NCBI RefSeq assembly: GCF_030512175.1
Contig: NZ_JAULBL010000002.1
Coordinates: forward strand, 2,912,149-2,976,148
From: Paeniglutamicibacter sulfureus
GTDB lineage: Bacteria; Actinomycetota; Actinomycetes; Actinomycetales; Micrococcaceae
Reading direction: 5' to 3'
DNA length: 64,000 nucleotides
A program made the translations under genes and the position numbers. The notes under the pieces were generated by a model, which saw only the letters and a program-made list of their open reading frames with translations, was not told the origin of the DNA and did not search any database. Positions 54,091 to 63,127 of this stretch are shown here, one piece after another (position 1 is the stretch's first letter; the number at the start of each line of letters is the position of its first letter).

Positions 54091-54399
54091 GTGGTGTACG
54101 CAATTGTCCGCGCTGGCGGCCGCCAGGAAAAGGTTTCTGTTGGAGACCTCGTTACCCTTGACCGCCTGAAGGCTGCCCCAGGCGCCTCCATTGAATTGCC
54201 AGCCCTGTTGCTGGTTGACGGCGAGAAGGTAACTTCGGCAGTCGATGAGCTTGCCAAGGTCAAGGTGACCGCCGAGGTCATTGAGAACCTTCGCGGCCAG
54301 AAGATTGTCATCCAGAAGTTCAAGAACAAGACCGGTTACAAGAAGCGCCAGGGCTTCCGCTCTATGCTGACCAAGGTCAAGGTCACCTCGATCGCTTAA
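54091..54399 (+). CDS. rplU: 50S ribosomal protein L21
   Basis: 102 residues, standard for L21. [20 protein letters not shown] at the N terminus and [20 protein letters not shown] near the C terminus. The frame allows a GTG at 54079, but the GTG at 54091 (second codon GTG) matches the family start. rpmA follows after 48 bases, the universal L21-L27 pairing. Confidence 0.97.
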   Translation: MVYAIVRAGGRQEKVSVGDLVTLDRLKAAPGASIELPALLLVDGEKVTSAVDELAKVKVTAEVIENLRGQKIVIQKFKNKTGYKKRQGFRSMLTKVKVTSIA

Positions 54400-54447
54400 T
54401 TGCGGTTGATTCCAAGAATTCTCATTACCTGAAGGTAGGCATTTTCA

Positions 54448-54702
54448 ATGGCACATAAGAAGGGCGCGAGTTCCACTCGCAACGGTCGCGATTCCAACGC
54501 CCAGTACCTTGGCGTCAAGCGCTTCGGTGGTCAGGTCGTTTCGGCCGGCGAAATCATCGTTCGCCAGCGTGGCACCCACTTCCACCCGGGCGCCGGCGTG
54601 GGACGTGGCAAGGACGACACCCTGTTCGCACTTGAAGCCGGGGCTGTCGAATTCGGCACCCGTCGCGGCCGTAAAGTCGTGAACATCGTTACCGCTGGCT
54701 AA
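54448..54702 (+). CDS. rpmA: 50S ribosomal protein L27
   Basis: 84 residues. [20 protein letters not shown] is the usual start: the N-terminal residues reach the peptidyl-transferase centre. [18 protein letters not shown] is the core. No N-terminal cleavage extension as in Firmicutes is present. Confidence 0.97.
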   Translation: MAHKKGASSTRNGRDSNAQYLGVKRFGGQVVSAGEIIVRQRGTHFHPGAGVGRGKDDTLFALEAGAVEFGTRRGRKVVNIVTAG

Positions 54703-54730
54703 TTAGCGCGTAACCGCATTCATTACACTG

Positions 54731-54760
54731 TAGAGGGTGGGCCGCACGGCTCACCCTCTA
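54731..54760 (+). terminator. terminator after rpmA
   Basis: TAGAGGGTGgGCC with its mirror, loop GCAC, followed by TGTGTTTTT. It separates the L21-L27 transcript from obg, although readthrough is possible. Confidence 0.8.
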
Positions 54761-54854
54761 TGTGTTTTTCCAAAACCCCCAGCGTTTTCCGCACCACGCC
54801 CCTCGGGCGGGCAGCGGAAGACGCCACCCCTTTTTTTGCTAGGAGCTTTCAACC

Positions 54855-56426
54855 GTGGCAGCCTTTATCGACCGAGTGGTCCTCCATGTCTCCGGTGGTT
54901 CCGGTGGGCACGGCTGTGTCTCCATCAAACGCGAAAAGTTCAAGCCCCTGGGCGGACCCGATGGCGGCAGCGGCGGCAACGGCGGTGACGTGATCCTGCG
55001 CGTTGACGCCCAGACCACCACCCTGCTGTCCTACCACCACTCGCCCCACCGCCACGCCGGCAACGGCGAAGGCGGCAAGGGCGACCTGCGCCCCGGCAAG
55101 AACGGCGAGACCTTGGTCCTGCCCGTGCCCGAGGGCACCGTGGTGAAGAACCGCGACGGTGACATTCTCGCCGACCTCATCGGTGACGGATCCGAATACA
55201 TTGTTGCCTCCGGCGGCCTGGGCGGCCTGGGCAACGCAGGGCTCTCCAGCCAGCGCCGCAAGGCCCCCGGTTTCGCGTTGCTGGGCACCCCCGGCACCGC
55301 CGCCGAGGTCATCCTCGAACTCAAGTCCGTCGCCGACGTCGCCCTGGTGGGCTACCCCTCGGCCGGCAAGTCCTCGCTGATCGCCGCGCTCTCCGCCGCA
55401 CGGCCCAAGATCGCCGACTACCCCTTCACCACCCTGGTCCCGAACCTTGGCGTGGTCCAGGCCGGGGAAGTCCGCTACACCGTGGCCGACGTGCCGGGCC
55501 TGATCCCGGGTGCCTCGCAGGGCCGCGGCCTGGGTCTTGAATTCCTGCGCCACGTCGAGCGTTGCGCCGCCCTGGTGCACGTGCTCGACTGCGGCGCCCT
55601 GGAAACGGACCGCGACCCGGTCGCAGACCTGGAGACCATCCAGGCCGAACTCGACGCATACGAGGTCGACTCCTCCTTTGCCGGGGCCGATGGCCAGATC
55701 ATCCCGCTGAACGAGCGCCCGCGCCTGATCGCCCTGAACAAGGTCGACATGCCCGACGGACGCGACATGGCCGAATTCGTGCGCCCGGAACTGGAGAAGC
55801 GCGGCTACCGCGTCTTCGAGGTCTCGGCGATGAGCCGCGAGGGATTGCGCGACCTCTCCTTCGCCATGGCCGAACTCGTCACCGAGGCCCGCGCCAAGAT
55901 CGAGGCCGCCCCGTTGCCCGTGCCCGTTGAGGTGTTGCGCCCGCGGGCCACCAAGGCCAGCAAGGCAGGGTTCGTCATCCGCAAGGAGGAGCGCAACCTC
56001 GAGCCGCTCTTCCGCGTGATCGGTGAAAAGCCCGAGCGCTGGATCATGCAGACCGACTTCCGCAACGACGAGGCCGTTGGCTACCTCGCCGACCGCCTGG
56101 CCAAGCTCGGCGTCGAAAACCAGCTCTACAAGCTCGGCGCCAAGCCCGGCGATGCCGTGGTGATTGGCTCCGAGGCCGACGCCGTGGTCTTCGACTGGGA
56201 GCCGACGATGGCCGCCGGCGCCGAGCTGCTGGGCTCGCGCCGCGGACAAGACGAGCGCCTCTCCGAGTTCGGTGCGCGTCCCTCCCGCGAGGAGAAGAAG
56301 GCACTGCACGAGCAGCGCAAGGGCGCCAAGGCGGCGGCCCGCGAGGACCTGGAAGCCGAGCGCAAGGCCGGAATCTGGACGGAGTCTGTCAACTACAAGC
56401 ACCAGCTACCCAAGTCCGGGGAGTAA
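54855..56426 (+). CDS. obg: GTPase Obg/CgtA
   Basis: 523 residues. The glycine-rich Obg domain ([20 protein letters not shown] to about 160) is followed by a G domain with [15 protein letters not shown] (G1), FTTLVPNLG (G2), [10 protein letters not shown] (G3) and NKVDMPD (G4). The OCT domain ([20 protein letters not shown]) and a charged C-terminal extension complete it. Obg acts in ribosome assembly and the stringent response. GTG start at 54855 with AGGAG in the leader (54841-54845). Confidence 0.96.
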   Translation: MAAFIDRVVLHVSGGSGGHGCVSIKREKFKPLGGPDGGSGGNGGDVILRVDAQTTTLLSYHHSPHRHAGNGEGGKGDLRPGKNGETLVLPVPEGTVVKNRDGDILADLIGDGSEYIVASGGLGGLGNAGLSSQRRKAPGFALLGTPGTAAEVILELKSVADVALVGYPSAGKSSLIAALSAARPKIADYPFTTLVPNLGVVQAGEVRYTVADVPGLIPGASQGRGLGLEFLRHVERCAALVHVLDCGALETDRDPVADLETIQAELDAYEVDSSFAGADGQIIPLNERPRLIALNKVDMPDGRDMAEFVRPELEKRGYRVFEVSAMSREGLRDLSFAMAELVTEARAKIEAAPLPVPVEVLRPRATKASKAGFVIRKEERNLEPLFRVIGEKPERWIMQTDFRNDEAVGYLADRLAKLGVENQLYKLGAKPGDAVVIGSEADAVVFDWEPTMAAGAELLGSRRGQDERLSEFGARPSREEKKALHEQRKGAKAAAREDLEAERKAGIWTESVNYKHQLPKSGE

Positions 56427-56435
56427 AACAGCACC

Positions 56436-57575
56436 GTGCGCGCCACAAACCATCCCTCGGGCATCACCCAGCGCCAGGACCTGCCGCGTGCCTCGCGCAT
56501 CGTGGTCAAGGTCGGTTCCTCGTCCCTGACCACGCTGGCCGGGGGGATCTCCGAGGAAGCGTTAAGCTCCCTCGTCGACCGACTCGCGGCAGTCAACACC
56601 GCGGGAACCGAGCTGATCCTGGTGTCCTCCGGAGCCATCGCCGCCGGTCTGGCGCCCCTGGACCTGGGGCGCCGCCCACGCGACCTGGCCACCCAGCAGG
56701 CTGCCGCCTCGGTGGGCCAGGGGCTGCTCATGGCCAGATACACCCAGGCGTTTTCCGCCCACGGCGTCACTGTCGGCCAGGTGCTGCTCACTGCCGACGA
56801 CCTGATCCGCCGCCAGCAGTACGCCAATGCGTTCCGGGCGCTGAACCGGCTGCTGGCGCTGGGCGTCGTGCCGATTGTCAACGAAAACGACACGGTCGCC
56901 ACCCATGAGATCCGCTTCGGCGACAATGACAGGCTCGCCGCCCTGGTGGCGCACCTGGTCAAGGCCGACGCGCTGCTGCTGCTTTCCGACGTCGACGCCG
57001 TCTACGACGCGCCGCCGAACGCCGGGGGAGTGCGAGTGTCCCGGGTCGATCGCGCCGAGGACCTGGCGAGCTTGCGCATCGGATCCACCGGGGGAGCCGG
57101 GCTGGGCACCGGGGGCATGGCCACGAAGGTCGAGGCCGCCACCATGAGCGCCGAATCGGGCATCCCCGCCCTGGTGACCTCCACCGCGAACGCGGCGGCG
57201 GCATTGGCCGGGGCGGACGTGGGAACCTGGTTCTCCGCCCGCGGCGGTCGGCGCTCCACCCGGATGCTGTGGCTCGCGCACCTGGCCACCACCCAGGGAC
57301 GGCTGCTGCTGGATCCCGGTGCCGTGCGTGCCGTCGCCTCCGGTGTCGCCTCGCTGCTTCCTGCAGGGATCACCGGGATCAACGGCTCCTTCGAGGCCGG
57401 GGACGCGGTGGAAATCACCGACGCCGCCGGACAGGTCATTGCCCGCGGACTGGTGAACTTCTCTTCGGCCGAATTGCCGCAGATGCTCGGCCGCTCCACC
57501 CGGGAACTCGGCGAGGACCTGGGCAGTCAATTCGAACGTGCGGTGGTGCACGTCGACGACCTCGTCGTTGTCTAG
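56436..57575 (+). CDS. proB: glutamate 5-kinase
   Basis: 379 residues. The amino-acid kinase fold includes RIVVKVGSSSLTT and ELILVSSGAIAAGLAPL, PIVNENDTVAT and DNDRLAALVAHLVKAD. The C-terminal PUA domain starts at about residue 285. It catalyses the first step of proline synthesis and is normally feedback-inhibited by proline. GTG start nine bases after obg. proA follows after 83 bases. Confidence 0.96.
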   Translation: MRATNHPSGITQRQDLPRASRIVVKVGSSSLTTLAGGISEEALSSLVDRLAAVNTAGTELILVSSGAIAAGLAPLDLGRRPRDLATQQAAASVGQGLLMARYTQAFSAHGVTVGQVLLTADDLIRRQQYANAFRALNRLLALGVVPIVNENDTVATHEIRFGDNDRLAALVAHLVKADALLLLSDVDAVYDAPPNAGGVRVSRVDRAEDLASLRIGSTGGAGLGTGGMATKVEAATMSAESGIPALVTSTANAAAALAGADVGTWFSARGGRRSTRMLWLAHLATTQGRLLLDPGAVRAVASGVASLLPAGITGINGSFEAGDAVEITDAAGQVIARGLVNFSSAELPQMLGRSTRELGEDLGSQFERAVVHVDDLVVV

Positions 57576-57658
57576 CCGATCCACCGCGAAAGCCGCCGCC
57601 CGCCACCATGCTTAACATGGGGGCGGGCTTCGTCGCATCCACCGTAGAATAGGTGATC

Positions 57659-58978
57659 ATGAGCCAGAACATCGACGCATCGCAGAATCTTTCCTCCGTG
57701 GACGGGGCCGCCGCCGGCATCCAGGATGCACGGGTTGCCGTGGGCAAGCTGGCCGACCGGGCCCGCTCCGCATCGCGCGTGCTGGCCCGCGCCGACCGCA
57801 ATTGGAAGGACCGGGCGCTGCTGGCCATTGCCGCATCGCTGGATACCCACCGCGCAGCCGTGATCAAGGCCAACGCCAAGGACATCGCCGCGGGACGGGC
57901 CAACGGGACCTCCGACGCGCTGCTGGACCGGCTCAAGCTCAGCGACCAGCGCGTGGACGCACTGATCGCCGCGCTCGAGGAACTGGCCGGGCTGCCGGAT
58001 CCCGTGGGCACCGTGCTGCGCGGCCAGACCCTGCCCAACGGGCTGCGGCTGCGCCAGGTCCACGTCCCGATGGGCGTTATCGGCGCGATCTACGAGGCGC
58101 GCCCCAACGTCACCGTTGACATTGCCGGGCTCGCCCTGAAGAGCGGAAACGCAGTGCTGCTGCGCGGTGGCAGCGCAGCGGCGCACTCCAACGTGGCGCT
58201 GCTGGCCTTGATCCGCGACGCCCTGGAATCGGTCGGGCTGCCCGCCGACGCCGTGGCCTCGGTGGATGCCTGGGGCCGCGACGGCGCCGACGCCATGATG
58301 GGTGCCCGCGGCCAGATCGACGTGTTGATCCCGCGCGGCGGCCGCGAGCTGATCCAGCGCGTGGTCACCACCGCCAGCGTCCCGGTCATCGAGACCGGCG
58401 AGGGAAACGTGCACATCTACCTCGACGAATCGGCCGATGCCGCCATGGCCGTGCCGATCCTGCTCAACGCCAAGACCCAGCGCCCCTCGGTGTGCAACAC
58501 CGTCGAGACACTGCTGCTCAATGCCAATGCCAAGGCGTCCGGCGAGGTCCTCGCCGCCCTGCACAAGGCCGGTGTGCGCCTGCACGTCGATGCGCGCGCC
58601 AAGGTGCTTGCCGGTTCGACCCCCACGATCGATGCGCAGGAGTCCGACTGGGACACCGAGTACATGGACCTGGACCTGGCCGTTGCCGTGGTCGATGACT
58701 TGGGTGGTGCCATCAAGCACATCCGCAGGCACAGCACCGGGCACACCGAGGCGATCCTGACCAACAATCTTTCCCACGCCGAGCGCTTCATTGCCGAGGT
58801 TGATTCGGCCGCGGTGATCGTCAACGCCTCCACCCGCTTCACCGACGGCGGGCAGCTGGGCCTGGGCGCCGAGGTCGGCATTTCCACGCAGAAGATGCAT
58901 GCGCGCGGCCCCATGGGACTGCGCGAGCTCACCACCACCAAGTGGATTGTGCAAGGCGATGGGCATGTTCGTTCGTAG
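57659..58978 (+). CDS. proA: gamma-glutamyl phosphate reductase
   Basis: 439 residues. Typical motifs are QVHVPMGVIGAIYEARPNVT, LLRGGSAAAHSN, IPRGGRELIQRV and the catalytic Cys in TQRPSVCNTVETLL. Aldehyde dehydrogenase-like Rossmann fold. It turns gamma-glutamyl phosphate into glutamate semialdehyde with NADPH, the second step of proline synthesis. TAGAAT is eight bases upstream of the ATG (57645-57650), suggesting its own promoter and perhaps a leaderless message. An earlier GTG is only two codons before. Confidence 0.96.
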   Translation: MSQNIDASQNLSSVDGAAAGIQDARVAVGKLADRARSASRVLARADRNWKDRALLAIAASLDTHRAAVIKANAKDIAAGRANGTSDALLDRLKLSDQRVDALIAALEELAGLPDPVGTVLRGQTLPNGLRLRQVHVPMGVIGAIYEARPNVTVDIAGLALKSGNAVLLRGGSAAAHSNVALLALIRDALESVGLPADAVASVDAWGRDGADAMMGARGQIDVLIPRGGRELIQRVVTTASVPVIETGEGNVHIYLDESADAAMAVPILLNAKTQRPSVCNTVETLLLNANAKASGEVLAALHKAGVRLHVDARAKVLAGSTPTIDAQESDWDTEYMDLDLAVAVVDDLGGAIKHIRRHSTGHTEAILTNNLSHAERFIAEVDSAAVIVNASTRFTDGGQLGLGAEVGISTQKMHARGPMGLRELTTTKWIVQGDGHVRS

Positions 58979-59081
58979 CCGCGTGCCAAGGTGGGTACGA
59001 TAGAGGCTAACGAGTCATAAAAGTTACAAGACAGTGCCGTGCACGCATGTGCGCGTCCGGCACGCAACAACCTGGAGAAAC

Positions 59082-59306
59082 ATGTTTACCCAGTCCCTGA
59101 ATGCGGCCATTGCCGCTGCCGAAAGCACCGGTGGAGGCATGTCCACCGAAACGCAGGCCCTGATTGTCGGAGGCAGCATCTTCGTGATCTTCATGCTGCT
59201 GCTGTTGATCGCCATGTCGTACTCCAACGTCGCGAACCGCCACGACGTCAAGGCCGAGCCCGAGGACACGCACCGCACGCACGCCAACAAGCACGGCCAT
59301 CACTAG
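59082..59306 (+). CDS. small single-span membrane protein of unknown function
   Basis: 74 residues. [18 protein letters not shown] at the N terminus, one hydrophobic helix ([19 protein letters not shown]) and a charged, His-rich C-terminal tail ([10 protein letters not shown]). SD GGAGA lies seven bases before the ATG. It lies between proA and nadD, where actinobacteria often have a small protein. Its stop lies inside the likely 5' end of nadD. Confidence 0.7.
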   Translation: MFTQSLNAAIAAAESTGGGMSTETQALIVGGSIFVIFMLLLLIAMSYSNVANRHDVKAEPEDTHRTHANKHGHH

Positions 59307-59940
59307 CCGTCTCGAGGCCGAACGAACGGACCGCCCATTTCGCCTGGGCGTCATGGGCGGCACGTTCGATCCGATTCACCACGGCCACCTCGTGGCCGCC
59401 AGTGAAGTCGCAGCCGTCTTCGACCTTGACGAGGTCGTATTCGTTCCCACCGGGGAGCCCTGGCAGAAACTTGACCGCGACGTGGCTCCGGCCGAGCATC
59501 GCTACCTGATGACGGTGATCGCCACTGCGGCGAACCCCCGCTTCACGGTGAGCCGGGTGGACATCGACCGTCCCGGCCCCACGTACACGATCGACACGTT
59601 GCGGGACCTGCGCGCACAGCGTCCCGACGCGGAGTTGTTCTTCATCACCGGCGCGGACGCCATGGCCCAGATCCTGGGCTGGAAGGACGCCGAGGAGCTC
59701 TGGCAGCTGGCCCACTTCGTGGGGGTCACCAGGCCGGGCCACGAATTGCCGGTGCTGGACCGCAACGACGTCTCGTTGATGGAAGTGCCGGCCATGGCGA
59801 TTTCCTCGACGGATTGCCGGGAACGGGTGCGGACCGGACATCCGGTGTGGTACCTGGTGCCCGACGGCGTGGTGCAGTACATCGCCAAGTACAAGTTGTA
59901 CAACGACAAGAACAACGCAGTAAGCAACGGCCAGGACTAG
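59299..59940 (+). CDS. nadD: nicotinate-nucleotide adenylyltransferase (start uncertain)
   Basis: The first ordinary start is the ATG at 59353 (195 residues), but family members begin two to ten residues before the motif [15 protein letters not shown], usually with a beta-strand RLGVMGG. That strand is encoded here in frame, preceded by RTDRPF, and the frame is open to an ATC at 59299 with no ATG, GTG or TTG. ATC (overlapping the upstream stop) or CTG (59344) are candidates. [10 protein letters not shown] is the C-terminal signature. It adenylates NaMN to NaAD for NAD synthesis. Coordinates show the longer model. Confidence 0.85.
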   Translation: MTSRLEAERTDRPFRLGVMGGTFDPIHHGHLVAASEVAAVFDLDEVVFVPTGEPWQKLDRDVAPAEHRYLMTVIATAANPRFTVSRVDIDRPGPTYTIDTLRDLRAQRPDAELFFITGADAMAQILGWKDAEELWQLAHFVGVTRPGHELPVLDRNDVSLMEVPAMAISSTDCRERVRTGHPVWYLVPDGVVQYIAKYKLYNDKNNAVSNGQD

Positions 59941-59952
59941 AGACGGCCGGGA

Positions 59953-61674
59953 ATGGACAAGATGAGCGACGAGACCGGGCCCGCGCTCAGCAGGCGAGCC
60001 CTGCGGGAGCAGCGACGTGCCGAGGCCGAAGCGAAGCTTGCCCAAGAGCAGGCGTCGGGCCAGCCGCCCGCGAGCCCTGCCGGCAAGACGGCGACCGCCC
60101 AGCCTTCCGCTCCCGCCTCCCCGGCGGCGACGACTCCTGCGCCTGCGCCGAAATCCCCTGCGCCGTCGGCCAAGGCTCCCGCCCCGGCGGCCAAGACCCC
60201 GGCACCTGCAGCGAAGACGCCTGTACCCAAGGCTCCCGCACCGGCCGTCAAGAGCCCTGCACCGGCCGCCAAGCCCGCGGCGAAACCGTCAAGTACGACA
60301 CCGGCCGCCGCCACCCCCGCACCTCAGCCGGTGCCGCAGCCCGAAGAACCCGTTCGCAGCCGCCGCGCCGCCGCCGGGGAAGTCGATGCCGTTTCGCAAC
60401 GCACCGAACGAACATCCCTGCAGCGCGCCCGCGACCGCGAAGCCCTGCGCACCCGCCGCCGGCTGGAGCAGGAAGTCTCCGAGCTTTCCCCCAAGGATCC
60501 GTCGCCGGGCGACGATCCCGCGCCGTTGACCCGCAAGCAGATGCGCCTCCAGGCGCTCGGCACCGCCAAGGACACGGGTTCCGTCGCCAAACCGGGCACC
60601 GCGACCGGGGTTCCTGAATCCCGGCCCCAGGATGATGCCGCTTCCAAGCCCGCGGACGCCAAGCCGGCGGATGCCAAGCAAACGCCCGCCAAGCCTGCGG
60701 CGTCCGGGCCTGCAGCCGCCAAGCCTGCAGCCGCTACGAAGCCTCCGGTCAAGACACCCGCGAAGCCCGCCGCTGCAAAACCATCCGTTGGCCCCCCGGT
60801 TCCTTCTCCCGGAACGGCGCCGCAGATGAGTGTGGAGGACGCGCTTGCGCTTCGTCGGCGCTCCGGTGGGGCTGCCCCAAGCGAGCCGTTGCTGATCCAG
60901 CCCGAAGAGGACCTGGGCGAAGTGGACCTGGAGGTCCTGGCACAGCAGCGCGAACTTGCCGCCCGCGCTGCCATCATTTCCCGCCGCGCAGCAGAACGCC
61001 AGCGCATGCAGGAAGAAAACACCCAGCGTGCCGGTGCCCGCCGCTCGGACCCCTTTACCGGGGCGATGAACCACCTCCGCGAAGAGGACATCGAAAAGAA
61101 GCTGGTCAACACCGGCGTCTCGGGTCCGCTGACGCGCGGCTACAACATTGCCATGACCGACCAGGGCACCATCGTCGAGGGCCGCCAGGCCCCCGCGGCC
61201 CCGGCCACAAAGACTCCGGCTTCAGCGCCCCACGCGCAGAAGCCGACGACCCCGGCAGCGAAAGCCCCGGCGGTCACACCTGCGCACAAGCCAAAGGCTG
61301 CTACTCCGGCCCAGGCACCGGCTCGCGACTCCACGTCGCCCGCCGCTTCACAAGCTGCCGCAGCAGCACCGGCACGGACGGCGGCGGCGAAGCCCGCTGC
61401 CTCCGCACCCGCCGGCCCCAAGGCCCCCGTGGCCCCGGGCGCCGGCAAGGCAGTGGAAGCACCCGATACCAAGGATGCCCCTGCCGAAAATGTTGGGCCT
61501 TCGCTGGCTCGCCCACCCGTGCGTGCCGTGCGCGCGCAGGGGCTTGAGCCACTGGATGTGCAGACCGCCGGAATGCGCCGTGCCAACAACATGTTCTTGA
61601 TGGTCATCGCGGCTTTGTCCGTTGGAGGCGCGGCACTCGTTGCCGGTCTCATCATGTTCCTGAACTCAAACTAG
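59953..61674 (+). CDS. Ala/Pro/Lys-rich protein with C-terminal membrane anchor
   Basis: 573 residues. The N-terminal part is charged (SRRALREQRRAEAEAKLAQ), then long tracts of AP/AK repeats (KSPAPSAKAPAPAAKTPAPA). A coiled-coil-like middle is RTSLQRARDREALRTRRRLEQ. A compact, better-conserved part around 290-370 has QPEEDLGEVDLEVLAQQREL and FTGAMNHLREEDIEKKLVN. A second AP/AK tract is followed by one hydrophobic helix (FLMVIAALSVGGAALVAGLIM) at the very C terminus. The layout predicts a tail-anchored protein facing the cytoplasm. Lies between nadD and rsfS, 12 bases after nadD. Function unknown. Confidence 0.75.
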   Translation: MDKMSDETGPALSRRALREQRRAEAEAKLAQEQASGQPPASPAGKTATAQPSAPASPAATTPAPAPKSPAPSAKAPAPAAKTPAPAAKTPVPKAPAPAVKSPAPAAKPAAKPSSTTPAAATPAPQPVPQPEEPVRSRRAAAGEVDAVSQRTERTSLQRARDREALRTRRRLEQEVSELSPKDPSPGDDPAPLTRKQMRLQALGTAKDTGSVAKPGTATGVPESRPQDDAASKPADAKPADAKQTPAKPAASGPAAAKPAAATKPPVKTPAKPAAAKPSVGPPVPSPGTAPQMSVEDALALRRRSGGAAPSEPLLIQPEEDLGEVDLEVLAQQRELAARAAIISRRAAERQRMQEENTQRAGARRSDPFTGAMNHLREEDIEKKLVNTGVSGPLTRGYNIAMTDQGTIVEGRQAPAAPATKTPASAPHAQKPTTPAAKAPAVTPAHKPKAATPAQAPARDSTSPAASQAAAAAPARTAAAKPAASAPAGPKAPVAPGAGKAVEAPDTKDAPAENVGPSLARPPVRAVRAQGLEPLDVQTAGMRRANNMFLMVIAALSVGGAALVAGLIMFLNSN

Positions 61675-61712
61675 CGCCCACCGCGTCGCACCCAATTCTC
61701 AAGGAGAACCCC

Positions 61713-62126
61713 ATGAGCGCCCACGAACATTCCATCGACCTGGTGCAGACAGCTGCCCTTGCAGCAGCCGAGAAGCAGGCAGAAAACCTCGTCGCATTGG
61801 ACGTTTCCGAACGCCTCGGCGTCACCGATGCATTCCTGATTGCCTCGGCTGCCTCAGAGCGGCAGGTGAATTCGATCGTCGACGAGATCGAAGACAAGCT
61901 CGCCGAGAAGTTCGAGATCCGTCCGGTTCGCCGCGAAGGCCGCGGCCAAGGCCGCTGGGTCCTGCTTGACTACTCGGATGTCGTCATCCACGTCCAGCAC
62001 AACGAAGACCGCGTTTTCTATGCCCTGGAGCGCCTCTGGGGCGACTGCCCGGTCATTGAACTGCCGACCACCGGCGAACCTGCCACCGACATGTCGCACG
62101 TCGAAACGCTCCCGGATTCGCTCTAG
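61713..62126 (+). CDS. rsfS: ribosomal silencing factor RsfS
   Basis: 137 residues. VALDVSERLGVTDAFLIASA, then VNSIVDEIEDKLAEKFEIRP and GRWVLLDYSDVVIHVQ are the hallmarks of the RsfS/Iojap family. It binds ribosomal protein L14 and keeps the subunits apart under starvation. SD AAGGAG precedes the ATG by about eight bases. It is commonly next to nadD. Confidence 0.95.
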   Translation: MSAHEHSIDLVQTAALAAAEKQAENLVALDVSERLGVTDAFLIASAASERQVNSIVDEIEDKLAEKFEIRPVRREGRGQGRWVLLDYSDVVIHVQHNEDRVFYALERLWGDCPVIELPTTGEPATDMSHVETLPDSL

Positions 62127-62136
62127 GCCCCTCGAT

Positions 62137-62166
62137 TTGCGCCACACGTTTTGTGTGGCCTATGAT
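62137..62166 (+). promoter_or_regulatory. candidate promoter of tRNA-Ala
   Basis: -35 TTGCGC (62137-62142), spacer 18, -10 TATGAT (62161-62166). A GCCACA/TGTGGC hairpin within the spacer may end the rsfS transcript. Confidence 0.4.
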
Positions 62167-62198
62167 GGTTGAGTTGCCCGCAAGGGCGGCTCTCATTT

Positions 62199-62274
62199 GG
62201 GGGTATGGCGCAGTTGGTAGCGCGTCTGCATGGCATGCAGAAGGTCAGGGGTTCGAATCCCCTTACCTCCACCA
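62199..62274 (+). tRNA. tRNA-Ala(GGC)
   Basis: The acceptor GGGGGTA pairs with TACCTCC, the anticodon loop ATGGCAT gives anticodon GGC, the T-loop is GGGTTCGAATCCC, and ACCA is encoded at the 3' end. Confidence 0.95.
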
Positions 62275-62287
62275 AAATGTATGAATG

Positions 62288-62323
62288 AAAAGGTCTCCGG
62301 CTTCGGTCGGGGGCCTTTTCGTT
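62288..62323 (+). terminator. terminator of tRNA-Ala
   Basis: AAAAGGTCTCCG pairs with CGGGGGCCTTTT (two wobbles), followed by CGTTT. Confidence 0.75.
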
Positions 62324-62486
62324 TCCCTGAGGCCCAGTCGCGCCGGGCCGCGGTTCCGGGCTGGGAAGCGCGAAGGCGCTCCGCTCGTTGCGGGGCATGT
62401 TCGGAGAGGGGCTTCGTTTCCTGCCAGATGGTGCCGGGGAACTGGCATGTGCTGACCTTTGTAAAACGATCAACAAGCCTTAGGCA

Positions 62487-62515
62487 TTGTGAATGACGCT
62501 ACAAGTCTGTAAGTT
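62487..62515 (+). promoter_or_regulatory. promoter of the SatD-like gene, leaderless type
   Basis: -35 TTGTGA (62487-62492), 17-base spacer, -10 TAAGTT (62510-62515). The ATG at 62522 follows six bases later and no SD is visible. Confidence 0.55.
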
Positions 62516-62521
62516 TGTGTC

Positions 62522-63127
62522 ATGATTGTCATCACCATAGACCAGCGTAGGTCCCGCTCGGGGCCGGACAAGGTCGAATCCCTGCTGCGCCGACTGGACA
62601 GCGAGTACAACGCGGTGCGGGGATTCGAGAGAACGGCGGGCGATGAGCTGCAAGGAGTGCTCGACGACGGTGTCATGGCCGTTGCCTTGGCCCTGGACGT
62701 TGCACACACGGGGGAGTGGAGCGTGGGAATCGGTGTGGGGTCGGTGCAGACCCCGCTGCCCCGGGAAACCCGGGCAGGACGAGGGCAGGCCTTTGAATAT
62801 GCGCGGGATGCGGTTGAGCGGGCAAAGAATTCAAGTGGCGCCCTGGCGCTGTCGGGTCCCGGGCCGGAAGCGGAACGGATCGAGGCCGAACTGCAGCTCC
62901 TCGCGCTGGTTAACGCGCGACGAACCAAAACGTCGGCCGAGGCCGGCACACTGGTATCACAGGGCCTGACCCAGCAGCAGGTCGCTGCGCGCCTAGAGAT
63001 CTCGCAGCAGGCCGTTTCGGCCCGTCTGGCTTCGGGGCTCTGGTATGAGACCACCAGGCTCACCGATTTGGCGGGTCGGGCGCTGGCAGACTATTCGATG
63101 ACGATGGAAGGCGGGCAGAATTCATGA
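62522..63127 (+). CDS. SatD-like protein with C-terminal helix-turn-helix
   Basis: 201 residues. It opens VITIDQRRSRSGPDKVESLL, then FERTAGDELQGVLDDG and VGIGVGSVQTPLPR, as in SatD family proteins. The C-terminal HTH reads LVSQGLTQQQVAARLEISQQ and continues AVSARLASGLWYE. SatD proteins are named for association with restriction/stress loci and often sit next to a DUF3307 membrane protein, as here. Overlaps the next gene by ATGA. Its start has the pattern of a leaderless message. The precise role is unknown. Confidence 0.7.
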   Translation: MIVITIDQRRSRSGPDKVESLLRRLDSEYNAVRGFERTAGDELQGVLDDGVMAVALALDVAHTGEWSVGIGVGSVQTPLPRETRAGRGQAFEYARDAVERAKNSSGALALSGPGPEAERIEAELQLLALVNARRTKTSAEAGTLVSQGLTQQQVAARLEISQQAVSARLASGLWYETTRLTDLAGRALADYSMTMEGGQNS

